The notes beneath the pieces are model-generated. The model had not been told where the DNA came from and made no database searches. It saw nothing but the letters and a program-made list of their open reading frames with translations. DNA of 45,754 nucleotides. It comes from a bacterium. GTDB taxonomy: Bacteria; Patescibacteriota; Minisyncoccia; Phycocordibacterales; Phycocordibacteraceae. The position numbers and the translations under genes are program-made. The DNA lies in the NCBI GenBank assembly GCA_021811365.1, contig JAJZPB010000005.1:1-45754 (forward strand), in the 5' to 3' direction. Shown here piece by piece: positions 1 through 8,899 of the stretch (position 1 is its first letter; each line of letters starts with the position of its first letter).

Positions 1-97
1 TGTGGCCGCGGGAGAGGTACCAGCCCCCTCCCCCAAGCACCGCGAGAACAAGCACGCCGAGTCCTATCCAAAGCCCCGTTTTCTTGCTTTTTTCCAT
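1..97 (-). CDS. N-terminus of a membrane-anchored protein (partial, runs off left edge)
   Basis: Minus-strand reading from ATG at 97: MEKSKKTGLWIGLGVLVLAVLGGGGWYLSRGH..., open to the window edge, with a clear N-terminal TM segment. Confidence 0.5.
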   Translation of the reverse strand, partial: MEKSKKTGLWIGLGVLVLAVLGGGGWYLSRGH

Positions 98-141
98 ATC
101 GCATTGAGCATACCACTGCTCGAGGCGCGCTGCGAGCGCGC

Positions 142-178
142 AGAGCGGCCCCAAGCGCCTCGCGCTTGGGGCCGCTCT
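142..178. terminator. 17-3-17 hairpin (AGAGCGGCCCCAAGCGC-CTC-GCGCTTGGGGCCGCTCT)
   Basis: Perfect inverted repeat in the intergenic space downstream of the transposase gene. Confidence 0.5.
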
Positions 179-200
179 AAGAAGGTTGCCCTGGCCGCTC

Positions 201-219
201 TGGAAGGTCTAACCTTCCA
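201..219. repeat. REP-like palindrome TGGAAGGT-CTA-ACCTTCCA
   Basis: Perfect 8-3-8 palindrome; family member shared with 254-272, 1048-1066, 1186-1204, 1340-1358, 27189-27207 and the 27325-27351 copy. Confidence 0.85.
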
Positions 220-251
220 CACGCCTACCCTACGCCGGCTGGCGGAGCCGC

Positions 252-274
252 TCTGGAAGGTCTGACCTTCCAGA
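252..274. repeat. REP-like palindrome TCTGGAAGGT-CTG-ACCTTCCAGA
   Basis: Perfect palindrome immediately after the transposase stop codon. Confidence 0.85.
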
Positions 275-275
275 C

Positions 276-995
276 TTACCACTGCTCAAGCATGAGGCCA
301 GTGAATTCCCCGCCTTTGTTAGCCAAATGGAGGTCCAGCAGTTCTTTCGCTTCTTTCTTGTAGCTGTCGTCTTGGCCAATAATGCTGGATAGTAGCCCCG
401 CAGGATCGTCGGTAATCGGCGAGTCTAGTCCCGCGATGACGTTCCGGAAGCTTGAATACGGGTACTGTTTTGCCCACTCCCACGCGTTACCAAAGTCGGC
501 ATGCGCACGACTCAGCCCGCCCGGATACATGTCGAACACATTTTTCACGAGAACGTAGAACGCCAGGTATTGGTAGTGCGCGTCCTCAGTAACCGTTCGC
601 GCGCGATACGATCCTTGGAAGAGGCTGCCGCGCTCTCGGTACTTTCTATTGAAACTCATTGCTAAACTCCCGCAAAGTCTCTGCATGAATTTAGCCGTAC
701 CGCTTTCCCGCACCTCTTCGATGAGCAGATGGAAGTGGTTGTCGAGAAGCGTCCACCCCAAAATATGCACGAGCGGCTTGCGTTCAGGCCAATGGTCCGG
801 CCGCGTAAATGGCGGAAGTTTCGAGACTGACGCGCGCCAGTACGGATCAACGTGTGCATCATTCAAATACAGAAATGATTGCGCCGTGCGGATGCGGTCA
901 GCCTCATCTCGAACAATTTCAGAACCTCGCGCGCCGCGCTGGATGATGTGCACAATTGAGCCGACACCAAAAGGTTCGACACGCATCATACACAC
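276..995 (-). mobile_element. REP-associated tyrosine transposase-like protein (RAYT, IS200/Y1_Tnp family)
   Basis: Motifs HIIQRG, GWTLLDNHFHLLIEE (HFH/HUH), RERGSLFQGSYRARTV and a downstream AFYVLVKNVF segment; surrounded by short palindromes. Confidence 0.85.
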
Positions 996-1013
996 TGTAC
1001 ACGAATTCTTTCA

Positions 1014-1032
1014 TGGAAGGTTCGACTTTCCA
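1014..1032. repeat. Degenerate REP-like palindrome TGGAAGGT-TCG-ACTTTCCA
   Basis: Same architecture, one arm substitution (G-U compatible). Confidence 0.7.
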
Positions 1033-1047
1033 CCCACTGCTTCTGTA

Positions 1048-1066
1048 TGGAAGGTCTGACCTTCCA
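1048..1066. repeat. REP-like palindrome TGGAAGGT-CTG-ACCTTCCA
   Basis: Perfect 8-3-8 palindrome. Confidence 0.85.
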
Positions 1067-1073
1067 GAAACAG

Positions 1074-1110
1074 CAAAGCAACCGGCGGCGCACGGGCGCC
1101 GGTTGCTTTG
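1074..1110. terminator. Hairpin, AAAGCAACCGGCG.../...GCCGGTTGCTTT
   Basis: Strong inverted repeat between REP copies. Confidence 0.55.
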
Positions 1111-1119
1111 TCCAGGAAC

Positions 1120-1151
1120 GCAAAAACCGCCTCCGAAGAGGCGGTTTTTGC
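1120..1151. terminator. Hairpin CAAAAACCGCCTC-CGAA-GAGGCGGTTTTTG
   Basis: Strong inverted repeat with A/T-rich flanks, typical bidirectional intrinsic terminator. Confidence 0.65.
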
Positions 1152-1185
1152 GGGTCTAGTCTCATGACTAGCGTTTTTTTCGCTA

Positions 1186-1204
1186 TGGAAGGTCAGACCT
1201 TCCA
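1186..1204. repeat. REP-like palindrome TGGAAGGT-CAG-ACCTTCCA
   Basis: Perfect 8-3-8 palindrome. Confidence 0.85.
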
Positions 1205-1219
1205 GAAACGTTAGCGAAT

Positions 1220-1255
1220 ACAGAAACCGCCCCGAAAGTCGGGGCGGTTTCTGTT
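1220..1255 (-). terminator. Terminator hairpin ACAGAAACCGCCCCGA-AAG-TCGGGGCGGTTTCTGT
   Basis: Perfect stem downstream of the large surface protein gene. Confidence 0.65.
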
Positions 1256-1339
1256 GGGTTGGAGTCGTTTCCGACTCGCCCGATGCTAGGCCATTTCCTA
1301 GCTGGAGCTTTCGCTCAAGAATTCAGTCGTTCGGTGTTA

Positions 1340-1358
1340 TGGAAGGTTAGACCTTCCA
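1340..1358. repeat. REP-like palindrome TGGAAGGT-TAG-ACCTTCCA
   Basis: Perfect 8-3-8 palindrome adjacent to the stop codon of the surface protein gene. Confidence 0.85.
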
Positions 1359-1367
1359 ATAGGCTAG

Positions 1368-4300
1368 CTAGTGAGAGTAGCTGGCTGCCGCGCTAATGAG
1401 ATTCTTGAGGAGGTAGCCGTTGGTCCAGTCCTGAGTGATGGTCGAATGGTTGACTGCCGAGCGGTCGGACCAGACGATATTCGCTCCACCGCTTGCAATA
1501 TTTGCGGCCGAGTTGTTCGCAACATGCGAACCGTCCGAAGCAAGGCTAATGGTAAGCGTAGCGCCAGTCGGCCAACCGTTGACCGTACCATAGAGGTCGT
1601 AGGTCTGGGTTGCACCCGCAGCAATCTGCTGGTACTTCGGCTGGCCGTTGGAGTTGTTAATCGTCGGAAGGTCGAAGGTAGTCTTCGTCCCCGTAGTAAC
1701 TCCGTAGCTGGTACCCGTGAGACTGTTACCCGTCGAATCGTTCGTCAGGTACATGTTGGATACCGAGCCGCCCGTCGTCGCGATGTTGAACGCCAAGTGC
1801 GTCCACTCAACCGCGCCTGCTGGGTCAGCCGTAATGCTGAACCTGTAGAGCGGCGAGCCCGTCGAAGGCACCGTGTTGTTCGTCGGCACCATCGCGAAGG
1901 TCGGGATGGACTTGCGGACGTAGAACGCGCTGCCCGTCGTGACCGGCGTGCCCGAGTTCACAAAGACGAGCTGGCTGCCAGCGCTGTTTACCGCGCGGAA
2001 GGTGTTGTCCACCGCCGTATTCGAGTTGCCAGTGTCGAGCTTCACGCTAATCGCTGCGCCCGAGGTAGCGCCCGACGAGATCGTCGGGATACCAACAAAG
2101 ACGTCAACATTAGCCGAGTCGTTGGTCGGGACGTACATCGTGAGACCCGTAAAGGTCGCCGTTGCGTACGCGTTTCCGGCTACAACCTGAAGCGGCTGCG
2201 ATACCGTCTGCGTTGCGCCATTCACGTCCTTGTACTGGAGCGTCACACTCGTGACCGAGGTGGCCGCACCGTTCGGAACGAGAACCGCAAGGTTCTGCAC
2301 CGTGTACGAGGAGTTGCTTGCCGCGAAGTTGAACTCGCCGACCGGGTCCATCGTGGAACCAGCGACGTAGTTCGTGCTCACCGGATTGCCAGCGCCCGTG
2401 GTAACCGTGAGGCTACCCGAGCCGACCGAGATCGTCTGGAGCGGAACTCCCGGGGATGCAATCGTTGCCTGTGTGCCCGTCAGATCGCCAGAGCCCGTCG
2501 TGCCTGTACCAACCGTGAGCTGGATCGGGCCGACGCCAGCGCCCGAGAGGACGTTGCCGTAGACGTCAATCGTCTTCGTCTGGGAAGCCGGGATGTCGAG
2601 GTTCACCGCAAACGAGTTGCTCGTGGACGGCGTCGAGATAATCGTGCCAAGCACGTTACCCGTCGCGTCATCCTTAAGCGTCAAGTTCGTCGTCGAAGCT
2701 GCTGCTGCGGCGGTCATGGTGAGCTGTATCGTGTTAACCGATACACCTTCCGTAGAACCGGTCGAGAGCGTGAATGCGCCAAGCTTGGCGTTCTGCGCGC
2801 CCGGAACCACCGACTGATCACCGTAACCGGTGTACTTCGTCGCTGTGAGCACGGAGTTCGTCACCGTGAGGATGTTTCCACCAACATTAGACGCCGGAAC
2901 ATTCGTCGAGATGTACGACGACTGGCCCTGCGCGTTGGAAGAACCCGCCGCAAGGTAGACCTTGACCGTCGAGTTGTCTGCAAGGTTAGCCGAGTTGGCT
3001 ATGGCCTTCGCATCTGCGTAGACACTCACAACCGTCGTCTGGCCTGCCGGAAGGATGAGCGAGGAGCCGAGTGCGAAGTCCGTTGCCGAACCGTACGCTA
3101 TCGCACCACCGACACCATTTACGATGTCATGGGTGGATCCAGCTTGCACGCCGTTCACCATGATCTTTCCGTTCTTAAGACCACCCCCGCCGGACACATC
3201 GGCGTAGACGTAGAGGTCGGAGACCTTTACGTTTTCACCCGAAGCGAGCATATCGAAGCTCGCCCAGTTCACGTTCGAAGCGCCCACCGCGACGTTTTGG
3301 TTCGGGGAGGACGGGTCGATCGAGACCGACACACCCGACGAGCTCGTTACCGAGTTCATCGTGATTTGACCAGCATTCACTGAAGACGCTGAGCCGGAGT
3401 TGTACGTCGGCGTGACCGGCTGGTTGAGCTGGCTGTCGACGAACATAGCATCACTGCTGCGCTGCACCGAGAACTGGATGGTGCGATTTGCACCGCCCGT
3501 GATGTTCGCGAGCACCTTGATCACATGGTTCTGCGTCGAGAGCAGAACCGGGTTTGCCGTGAGGTCGAAGGTGACCGTGCGGCTGTTGCTCATCGAAGGC
3601 ACTGCCTGGCCGACCTGTACGCCGTCTACATAGAGGCGGAGGTTGGTGAGGTAAGAGCCGTCAATCGAGCCGAGGTTGGTGAACATCATCGAAGTCAGCT
3701 TCACCGGGTTGGTGGAAACTGAGACCGTATCCTGCCAGACCGGGAAGTCGTTCTGCGGACTAATGGTCGTCTGCGAAGGCGACGGCGTTCCGGTGTAGTC
3801 AACAGTCGCAAGATTCGCGTTCGAGATCGTCTGGTAGCCGCCCATAATCGGGAAGCTCACGTTCGAAGCGAGCGTGCCGTTAGAGGAGACCGAGACGAGG
3901 CTCACGCCGATCTGCTGGCCCGAGGAACCCGTCGCGATATCCGAGCGAACCGCTACCGTGTAGGAGCTGTTTGCCGGAACCGTGAAGAGACCGCCCGCGT
4001 TGTTCCAGGAGAACTGGCCGTTGCTCACCCCTGCCGAATCACCGATGCGCGTACCGTTGTTGTAGAGGTACACGTTCGTCATCGTGGAGTCATTGCTGAC
4101 GCCAGTGCGATTGAAGGTGAGGCCCGTGACCATGATCGGGGAAGCGCTCGGGTTCGTGAAGGTGAAGTCACCGAGGTCGCCAATACCCTGACCCGCTACG
4201 AGAACGGAGCCGCTCGGGCTGCTTGCCGAGAGCGAGACCATAAGGCCCGTGCCCGACGTGGTGCCCGTACCGGTTCCCGTACCCGTACCGGTTCCGCCGG

Positions 4301-4817
4301 TGGTGGAAGAGCCGCCGCCGAGGTTCCAGTGCGCGCGCGAGATCGGACCGAAGTAGCCAGACATCGGAGAGACGCCTGCTGCCTTCTGCCAAGCGATCAC
4401 TGCCGTCTTGGTCTGGAGACCGAAGTAGCCGTACGCTGCCGTACCCGCGGAAAGAGCAGGGATGCTGTAGCCCGCACCGAGAAGTCCGCGCTGGAGGCAA
4501 GAGACATCCGCACCCGAATCGCCAACCGTGAGGCTGCGCGTGAAGGTGCAGGAAGCCGTCGAGCCACCAGTGCTGGTGCCTGTGCCGCCCGTTGTGGTGC
4601 CGCCCGTCGAAGGCTGACCCGTGAGGGCTGCCTGGACGTTAGCGATCGTCGAGCTACTCGCGCCGAATGCCGAGAGCATCGAGAGGATCGACTGGACCTG
4701 TGCGCTGGAAAGCGTCGAGGCGTTCGCGATAGGCGCGAAGCCGATAGACGCAACCATTGCAAGACCGGTCGCCACCGCAGCGATCTTAGCGATCGCTTTG
4801 TTAGTTACCTGATGCAT
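1368..4817 (-). CDS. Large secreted surface (S-layer-like) protein with N-terminal peptidoglycan-binding-like domain
   Basis: 1149 aa; signal-like N-terminus (AKIAAVATGLAMVASIGFAPIANA), PG_binding_1-like segment (LTVGDSGADVSCLQRGLLGAGY...GYFGLQTKTAVIAWQKAAGV...GYFGPISR), GT-rich linker, long Ser/Thr-rich beta-sandwich-like repeats. Confidence 0.8.
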   Translation of the reverse strand: MHQVTNKAIAKIAAVATGLAMVASIGFAPIANASTLSSAQVQSILSMLSAFGASSSTIANVQAALTGQPSTGGTTTGGTGTSTGGSTASCTFTRSLTVGDSGADVSCLQRGLLGAGYSIPALSAGTAAYGYFGLQTKTAVIAWQKAAGVSPMSGYFGPISRAHWNLGGGSSTTGGTGTGTGTGTGTTSGTGLMVSLSASSPSGSVLVAGQGIGDLGDFTFTNPSASPIMVTGLTFNRTGVSNDSTMTNVYLYNNGTRIGDSAGVSNGQFSWNNAGGLFTVPANSSYTVAVRSDIATGSSGQQIGVSLVSVSSNGTLASNVSFPIMGGYQTISNANLATVDYTGTPSPSQTTISPQNDFPVWQDTVSVSTNPVKLTSMMFTNLGSIDGSYLTNLRLYVDGVQVGQAVPSMSNSRTVTFDLTANPVLLSTQNHVIKVLANITGGANRTIQFSVQRSSDAMFVDSQLNQPVTPTYNSGSASSVNAGQITMNSVTSSSGVSVSIDPSSPNQNVAVGASNVNWASFDMLASGENVKVSDLYVYADVSGGGGLKNGKIMVNGVQAGSTHDIVNGVGGAIAYGSATDFALGSSLILPAGQTTVVSVYADAKAIANSANLADNSTVKVYLAAGSSNAQGQSSYISTNVPASNVGGNILTVTNSVLTATKYTGYGDQSVVPGAQNAKLGAFTLSTGSTEGVSVNTIQLTMTAAAAASTTNLTLKDDATGNVLGTIISTPSTSNSFAVNLDIPASQTKTIDVYGNVLSGAGVGPIQLTVGTGTTGSGDLTGTQATIASPGVPLQTISVGSGSLTVTTGAGNPVSTNYVAGSTMDPVGEFNFAASNSSYTVQNLAVLVPNGAATSVTSVTLQYKDVNGATQTVSQPLQVVAGNAYATATFTGLTMYVPTNDSANVDVFVGIPTISSGATSGAAISVKLDTGNSNTAVDNTFRAVNSAGSQLVFVNSGTPVTTGSAFYVRKSIPTFAMVPTNNTVPSTGSPLYRFSITADPAGAVEWTHLAFNIATTGGSVSNMYLTNDSTGNSLTGTSYGVTTGTKTTFDLPTINNSNGQPKYQQIAAGATQTYDLYGTVNGWPTGATLTISLASDGSHVANNSAANIASGGANIVWSDRSAVNHSTITQDWTNGYLLKNLISAAASYSH

Positions 4818-4904
4818 ACAATTTATAAGTATCTTTAAGTGCCCGTGATAATTCGAATTTACTTGTTCGCACTGTGCACAGTTTCAGGTTCACACTATCC
4901 CACC

Positions 4905-5006
4905 CCGTACGGTATCGACCAGTACGGAATGGGCTAGCTGGCTAGGTTGGTGCCGAGCACCACTTACGCATAACAACCTCGAAACCGCCCACCGGGGCGT
5001 TTCTTT
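4905..5006 (+). ncRNA. Candidate structured RNA ending in an intrinsic-terminator-like hairpin
   Basis: Successive stems CCGTAC/GTACGG, AGGTTG/CAACCT enclosing GGTGC-CGA-GCACC, then GAAACcGCCC-ACCG-GGGCGTTTC followed by TTTTT on the + strand. Confidence 0.3.
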
Positions 5007-5052
5007 TTCGCGCAGTGCTCTGCGCGGTTGCAATGCCGAAGTGGTGCTCGGC
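4952..5052. repeat. 14-bp perfect inverted repeat GCCGAGCACCACTT / AAGTGGTGCTCGGC enclosing the terminator-like hairpin
   Basis: Arms at 4952-4965 and 5039-5052. Confidence 0.75.
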
Positions 5053-5299
5053 GCATATTCAGTTATCAAAGTGCCCCTCCGAGAATCGGAAGTCCCCGTA
5101 AGGACTGGGAAAAGTATAGCTCGCGTGGACTCCCGCTCTCAGGCCCCTGTGTGGATAACAACTAGGTTTTAAGCACGAAAAAGAGACCGCTACCGGCCGC
5201 TCGTCGCCCCTATACCCCAGTCGCTATCACAGCCGGCACAGTAGCAAAGACGGCTCAAAACGTCAAAACTTACCGAGAACTCAAAAACGAACGTCCGTT

Positions 5300-5318
5300 G
5301 TGAAAGTCGGACTTTCAC
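5300..5318. repeat. Variant 8-3-8 palindrome GTGAAAGT-CGG-ACTTTCAC
   Basis: Same geometry as the REP-like family but diverged arms; could also be a terminator for the 5407-6234 gene. Confidence 0.5.
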
Positions 5319-5406
5319 TGCGGGCGCTGTCCTTTTGCCGTGTTGTGAACGTTTAACTTGCACAAAGCAGCTTGGGCGATTCTCCCTCGCATTGCTTCGC
5401 TAGTAT

Positions 5407-6234
5407 CTAGGACAGGTAGTACACACTCCACCGACGTTCTCCGCGCTTAGCCACGACACCCGACTGCACCAAGGCAACTAGCTCCCGCTGAATCGTTTTC
5501 TCAGAGACCTCGCGAAAGCGTGTGGATATGTCTTTTATACTTGCCTCACCCTTTTCTTTTATAACGGACAAGACCCCCTCGCGTCTGTCCTTTGAACGCT
5601 CGTCTGAATGTCCTTTACCGGTATCGGACAGCGAGGCGGGTGCACTCCTAAACTCCCCTGAGTCTTCCTGCTTAGTTAGAGGCGCGGCCGGACGCGGGCG
5701 CGGAGCTCTCCGGTTCTCGTGGCGAGCGGGCGCATGATCGTGCGGCGCGTTTTTCGCGATGCTGGCGATAGTCGGCGACTCCTCTAAAAAAAGGCGCGGC
5801 TCTTCATACGCCGCAACTTCTTGCAGGAGCGTCTGCGCTTCTCGCGCGATGAGTTCTGCATTCATTGCGGAGAGAAGTCCTCCGGCCTGCGCAATCGAGA
5901 GAACGCTTGAGAGCGCAAGAAGTTCACGCGAAAGCGCCGTGCGCGCCGCTACCGGCGGCCGGATTGCGGCGTCTATTAGACCGACCGCTACGGCGTCGAT
6001 GCGGTTGCGTAAGGAAGTCGCTTCAGCGAAGGCGGGCGAAACCATGTGAATCGCTTTTGCGAGTCGTTCTGCCTTTTTATAAATAAAGACACGTCGTATG
6101 TCTTTTTCAAATATGTTTGAGAATATGTTTTTTTCTAGGACGAAATCACCACTTCCCCACTCACTTCCACGTGTCTCAGACAGACGTGTATCGGACGAAT
6201 TTCCACTCGCCGACTTCTTCTGTCTTATAGCCAT
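5407..6234 (-). CDS. DeoR/winged-helix-type putative transcriptional regulator, divergent from ftsK
   Basis: C-terminal EGVLSVIKEKGEASIKDISTRFREVSEKTIQRELVALVQSGVVAKRGERRWSVYYLS resembles a winged HTH. Confidence 0.6.
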   Translation of the reverse strand: MAIRQKKSASGNSSDTRLSETRGSEWGSGDFVLEKNIFSNIFEKDIRRVFIYKKAERLAKAIHMVSPAFAEATSLRNRIDAVAVGLIDAAIRPPVAARTALSRELLALSSVLSIAQAGGLLSAMNAELIAREAQTLLQEVAAYEEPRLFLEESPTIASIAKNAPHDHAPARHENRRAPRPRPAAPLTKQEDSGEFRSAPASLSDTGKGHSDERSKDRREGVLSVIKEKGEASIKDISTRFREVSEKTIQRELVALVQSGVVAKRGERRWSVYYLS

Positions 6235-6316
6235 ATCGGACAGTATACGGGGTGCGCAGATGTCTGCAAGCGGGCAAAAAACACAGGGATTTCAACGGTG
6301 TTACAATGAATCTGCC

Positions 6317-8539
6317 ATGAGCCGGAAGAAAGGAAAGCCCAGCAAACTGCGCAAACAGAAGGAAGTAGAAAGCTATGACGCACTCATCCGGTGGGCGTCT
6401 GCCGTCGTACTCTTGGCTGCGGGCGTACTTTTTCTTCTTGCTATTTTCGGCGCAGCCGGACCTGTGGGAACGCTCGCCTACCGGACGAGCTTCGCGGTCG
6501 TCGGCTTCGGCGCACTTGCGCTGCCTATTGCACTTATTGCCGTGGGTATCTACGCCGGCTTCCGACTTCCCATTTTTGAACCGCTTGCAACTTCGGGCGT
6601 TATTCTCATAGCTGCAGCAGTGCTCTCTTTCGCCGGCCTCTTCCCGGGCGCGCGCTTCGGCGGCGAGGCGGGTACGTGGGCCGGTAGCGCGCTTGAAGGC
6701 TTTTTCGGGTTCTGGGGTGCGCTCGTGCTCCTCGTCGCCGTAATCGCTATCGGATTTGCGGTGGTGAGCGACATCGAAGCAATCGTGTCATTCCTACGCG
6801 AGGCGGCGCTCACCCTTTGGGAGCACCTCCGCACGCGGCGCGCGTCCACCCTTGAAAACGAAGACGCCGATATGGACGCCTACGCGGTGCGCACGGCTTC
6901 TTCAGAGGACGAGGGGTCTGCCGACGAAGCTGGCGACGACACCCTCCCCTCCGCTCCAGCGCCTGAGCATGAACCGGTCGTAACGGTCTTTAATCGCGGC
7001 GACGCGGCGGACCGCGGGCCTGGCATAACGAACTTCAGCGCTGAGTACAATCCGCCGCCGCTCTCGATTCTTGGCGCCGACAAAGGAAAGCCCGGTACGG
7101 GCGACATTCGCGCAAACGCCAACATCATTAAGCGCACCTTCCAGAACTTCGGCATTAACGTCGAAATGGACGAAGTGTCCGTCGGACCGACCGTCACCCG
7201 CTATGCGGTGAAGCCAGCCGAAGGAGTCCGCCTAAGCAAGATTGTCTCGCTCGCAAGCAACCTCGAACTTGCGCTCGCCGCGCACCCCGTGCGCATCGAG
7301 GCGCCGATCCCGGGCAAGTCGCTCGTGGGCATTGAGGTGCCCAACTCGGTAAAAGCGATGGTGGGTCTTGGCGGCCTGCTCACCGCGCCCGAGTGGACGA
7401 GCAGCACCAAGCCGCTTCTTGCGGCAATCGGCCGCGACATTACCGGCATGCCGCACTACGTGAACATTGCAAAAATGCCGCACGGGCTCGTGGCCGGCGC
7501 GACTGGCTCCGGCAAGTCGGTAGCCATCCACGCGATTGTCGCCTCGCTCCTTTACCGTAACGACCCCAACCAGCTGCGCTTTATCATGATTGATCCGAAG
7601 CGCGTCGAGCTCACGCTCTACAACGGTATCCCCCACCTTCTCACGCCGGTCATTACCGATCCGAAAAAGGCAATCCTCTCGCTCAAGTGGGCAGCAAAGG
7701 AAATGGAGCGCCGCTACAACATCCTCGAAGCCGAACAGGTGCGAGACATAGCGAGCTACCACGCGAGCGTGTATGAGCCCGCAAAAAAGAAACAGGCGCA
7801 GGGCGTCGAGCTGCCGGAAGCCATGCCCTACATAGTCATCGTTATCGACGAGCTCGCCGATATCATGCAGAGCTACCCGCGCGAGCTTGAGGCGTCGATT
7901 GTCCGGCTCGCTCAAATGAGCCGCGCCGTCGGCATCCACCTACTCCTCTCGACGCAGCGTCCGAGCGTGAACGTCATTACCGGCCTCATCAAGGCCAACG
8001 TGCCCACCCGTATGGCGCTCCAGGTAGCGAGCCAAATCGACTCGCGCACCATTCTCGACGGTTCCGGCGCTGAAACCTTGCTCGGCGCGGGCGACATGCT
8101 CTACTTGTCGAGTGATATGCAGAAACCGGTTCGTTTACAGACCGCCTTTATCTCCGAAATGGAAGTGAAGAAACTTGCCAGCTACGTGAAGAACCACAAT
8201 GCCGGCGACCTTTCGAGTATCGACTTCAGCGGAAACGGCCACAGCGCTACTGAGCCCAATGATGTGATCGGCCTCGTAAACGGAGACCTTGATGACGGCG
8301 ACGTCGACGACGACCTCTACGAAGATGCGCTGGCAGCCGTCGGAGAAGCGGGCCGCGCCTCCACGTCGTACCTGCAGCGCAAACTAAAAATCGGCTACAG
8401 CCGCGCGGCGCGCCTTATGGATGTGCTCGAGGCGAAAGGCGTCATCGGCCCCGCCGACGGCAGCAAACCGCGCGAGGTACTTTCGCGTGGCGGCGGTAGC
8501 GCAGCCGGCCACGACCACGCGAGCGAAGAAGTCTTTTGA
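6317..8539 (+). CDS. ftsK: DNA translocase FtsK/SpoIIIE family
   Basis: N-terminal TM segments; HGLVAGATGSGKSVAIHAIVASLLYRN Walker A; VIVIDELADIM Walker B; C-terminal gamma winged helix (STSYLQRKLKIGYSRAARLMDVLEAKGVIGPADGSKPREVL). Start chosen at ATG 6317. Confidence 0.95.
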   Translation: MSRKKGKPSKLRKQKEVESYDALIRWASAVVLLAAGVLFLLAIFGAAGPVGTLAYRTSFAVVGFGALALPIALIAVGIYAGFRLPIFEPLATSGVILIAAAVLSFAGLFPGARFGGEAGTWAGSALEGFFGFWGALVLLVAVIAIGFAVVSDIEAIVSFLREAALTLWEHLRTRRASTLENEDADMDAYAVRTASSEDEGSADEAGDDTLPSAPAPEHEPVVTVFNRGDAADRGPGITNFSAEYNPPPLSILGADKGKPGTGDIRANANIIKRTFQNFGINVEMDEVSVGPTVTRYAVKPAEGVRLSKIVSLASNLELALAAHPVRIEAPIPGKSLVGIEVPNSVKAMVGLGGLLTAPEWTSSTKPLLAAIGRDITGMPHYVNIAKMPHGLVAGATGSGKSVAIHAIVASLLYRNDPNQLRFIMIDPKRVELTLYNGIPHLLTPVITDPKKAILSLKWAAKEMERRYNILEAEQVRDIASYHASVYEPAKKKQAQGVELPEAMPYIVIVIDELADIMQSYPRELEASIVRLAQMSRAVGIHLLLSTQRPSVNVITGLIKANVPTRMALQVASQIDSRTILDGSGAETLLGAGDMLYLSSDMQKPVRLQTAFISEMEVKKLASYVKNHNAGDLSSIDFSGNGHSATEPNDVIGLVNGDLDDGDVDDDLYEDALAAVGEAGRASTSYLQRKLKIGYSRAARLMDVLEAKGVIGPADGSKPREVLSRGGGSAAGHDHASEEVF

Positions 8540-8541
8540 AC

Positions 8542-8874
8542 ATGACCCGCGTCCTGCTCAGCATCGTGCTCGTCGTTATTGTCGGATACGGCTTTGTTGA
8601 AGGCTGGCCTCTTTTGAGCGGACCGCGGCTCGTCATACTCTCCCCGCAAAACGGCGCGGCGGTAGCGTCCGGCATCCTCACCATTGCCGGTAAGGCTGGA
8701 AACGCGATGGCGCTCACGGTAGACGGCGCGACGGTTATTCCCGATACAAACGGTTCGTTCTCGGAGACCCTCGCCTTCCCTCAAGGAAGCTCTATACTTA
8801 CCTTCACGGCCACGGATCGGTTCGGCAGAGTGGTACGGGAAACACGACAGATCTTTGTGCCTCCTACGAATTAA
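8542..8874 (+). CDS. Membrane-anchored protein with Ig-like/glucodextranase-B-like domain
   Basis: N-terminal TM, then PQNGAAVASGILTIAGKAGNAMALTVDGATVIPDTNGSFSETLAFPQGSSILTFTATDRFGRVV; abuts ftsK. Confidence 0.65.
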   Translation: MTRVLLSIVLVVIVGYGFVEGWPLLSGPRLVILSPQNGAAVASGILTIAGKAGNAMALTVDGATVIPDTNGSFSETLAFPQGSSILTFTATDRFGRVVRETRQIFVPPTN

Positions 8875-8899
8875 TATTTTTAACTAGCTCGCCCGCTGT

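Noticed and set aside
1371-3383. 670-aa + strand ORF antisense to the large surface protein gene
   Set aside because: Arg/Val-rich composition typical of an antisense shadow ORF in GC-rich coding DNA; the minus strand protein is clearly the real one.
5150-5158. Perfect DnaA-box-like 9-mer TGTGGATAA
   Set aside because: A single copy is not unexpected by chance in 45 kb; no cluster, no AT-rich unwinding element and no dnaA/dnaN nearby, so not called as oriC.
5560-6242. Recurring TATCGGACA-like 9-mers in and upstream of the HTH gene
   Set aside because: Several copies lie in coding sequence and encode recurring SDT/LSDT; could be coincidence, so not called as operator sites without a motif test.
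7232-7939. 235-aa antisense ORF within ftsK
   Set aside because: Shadow of a well supported FtsK coding region; no recognisable features.
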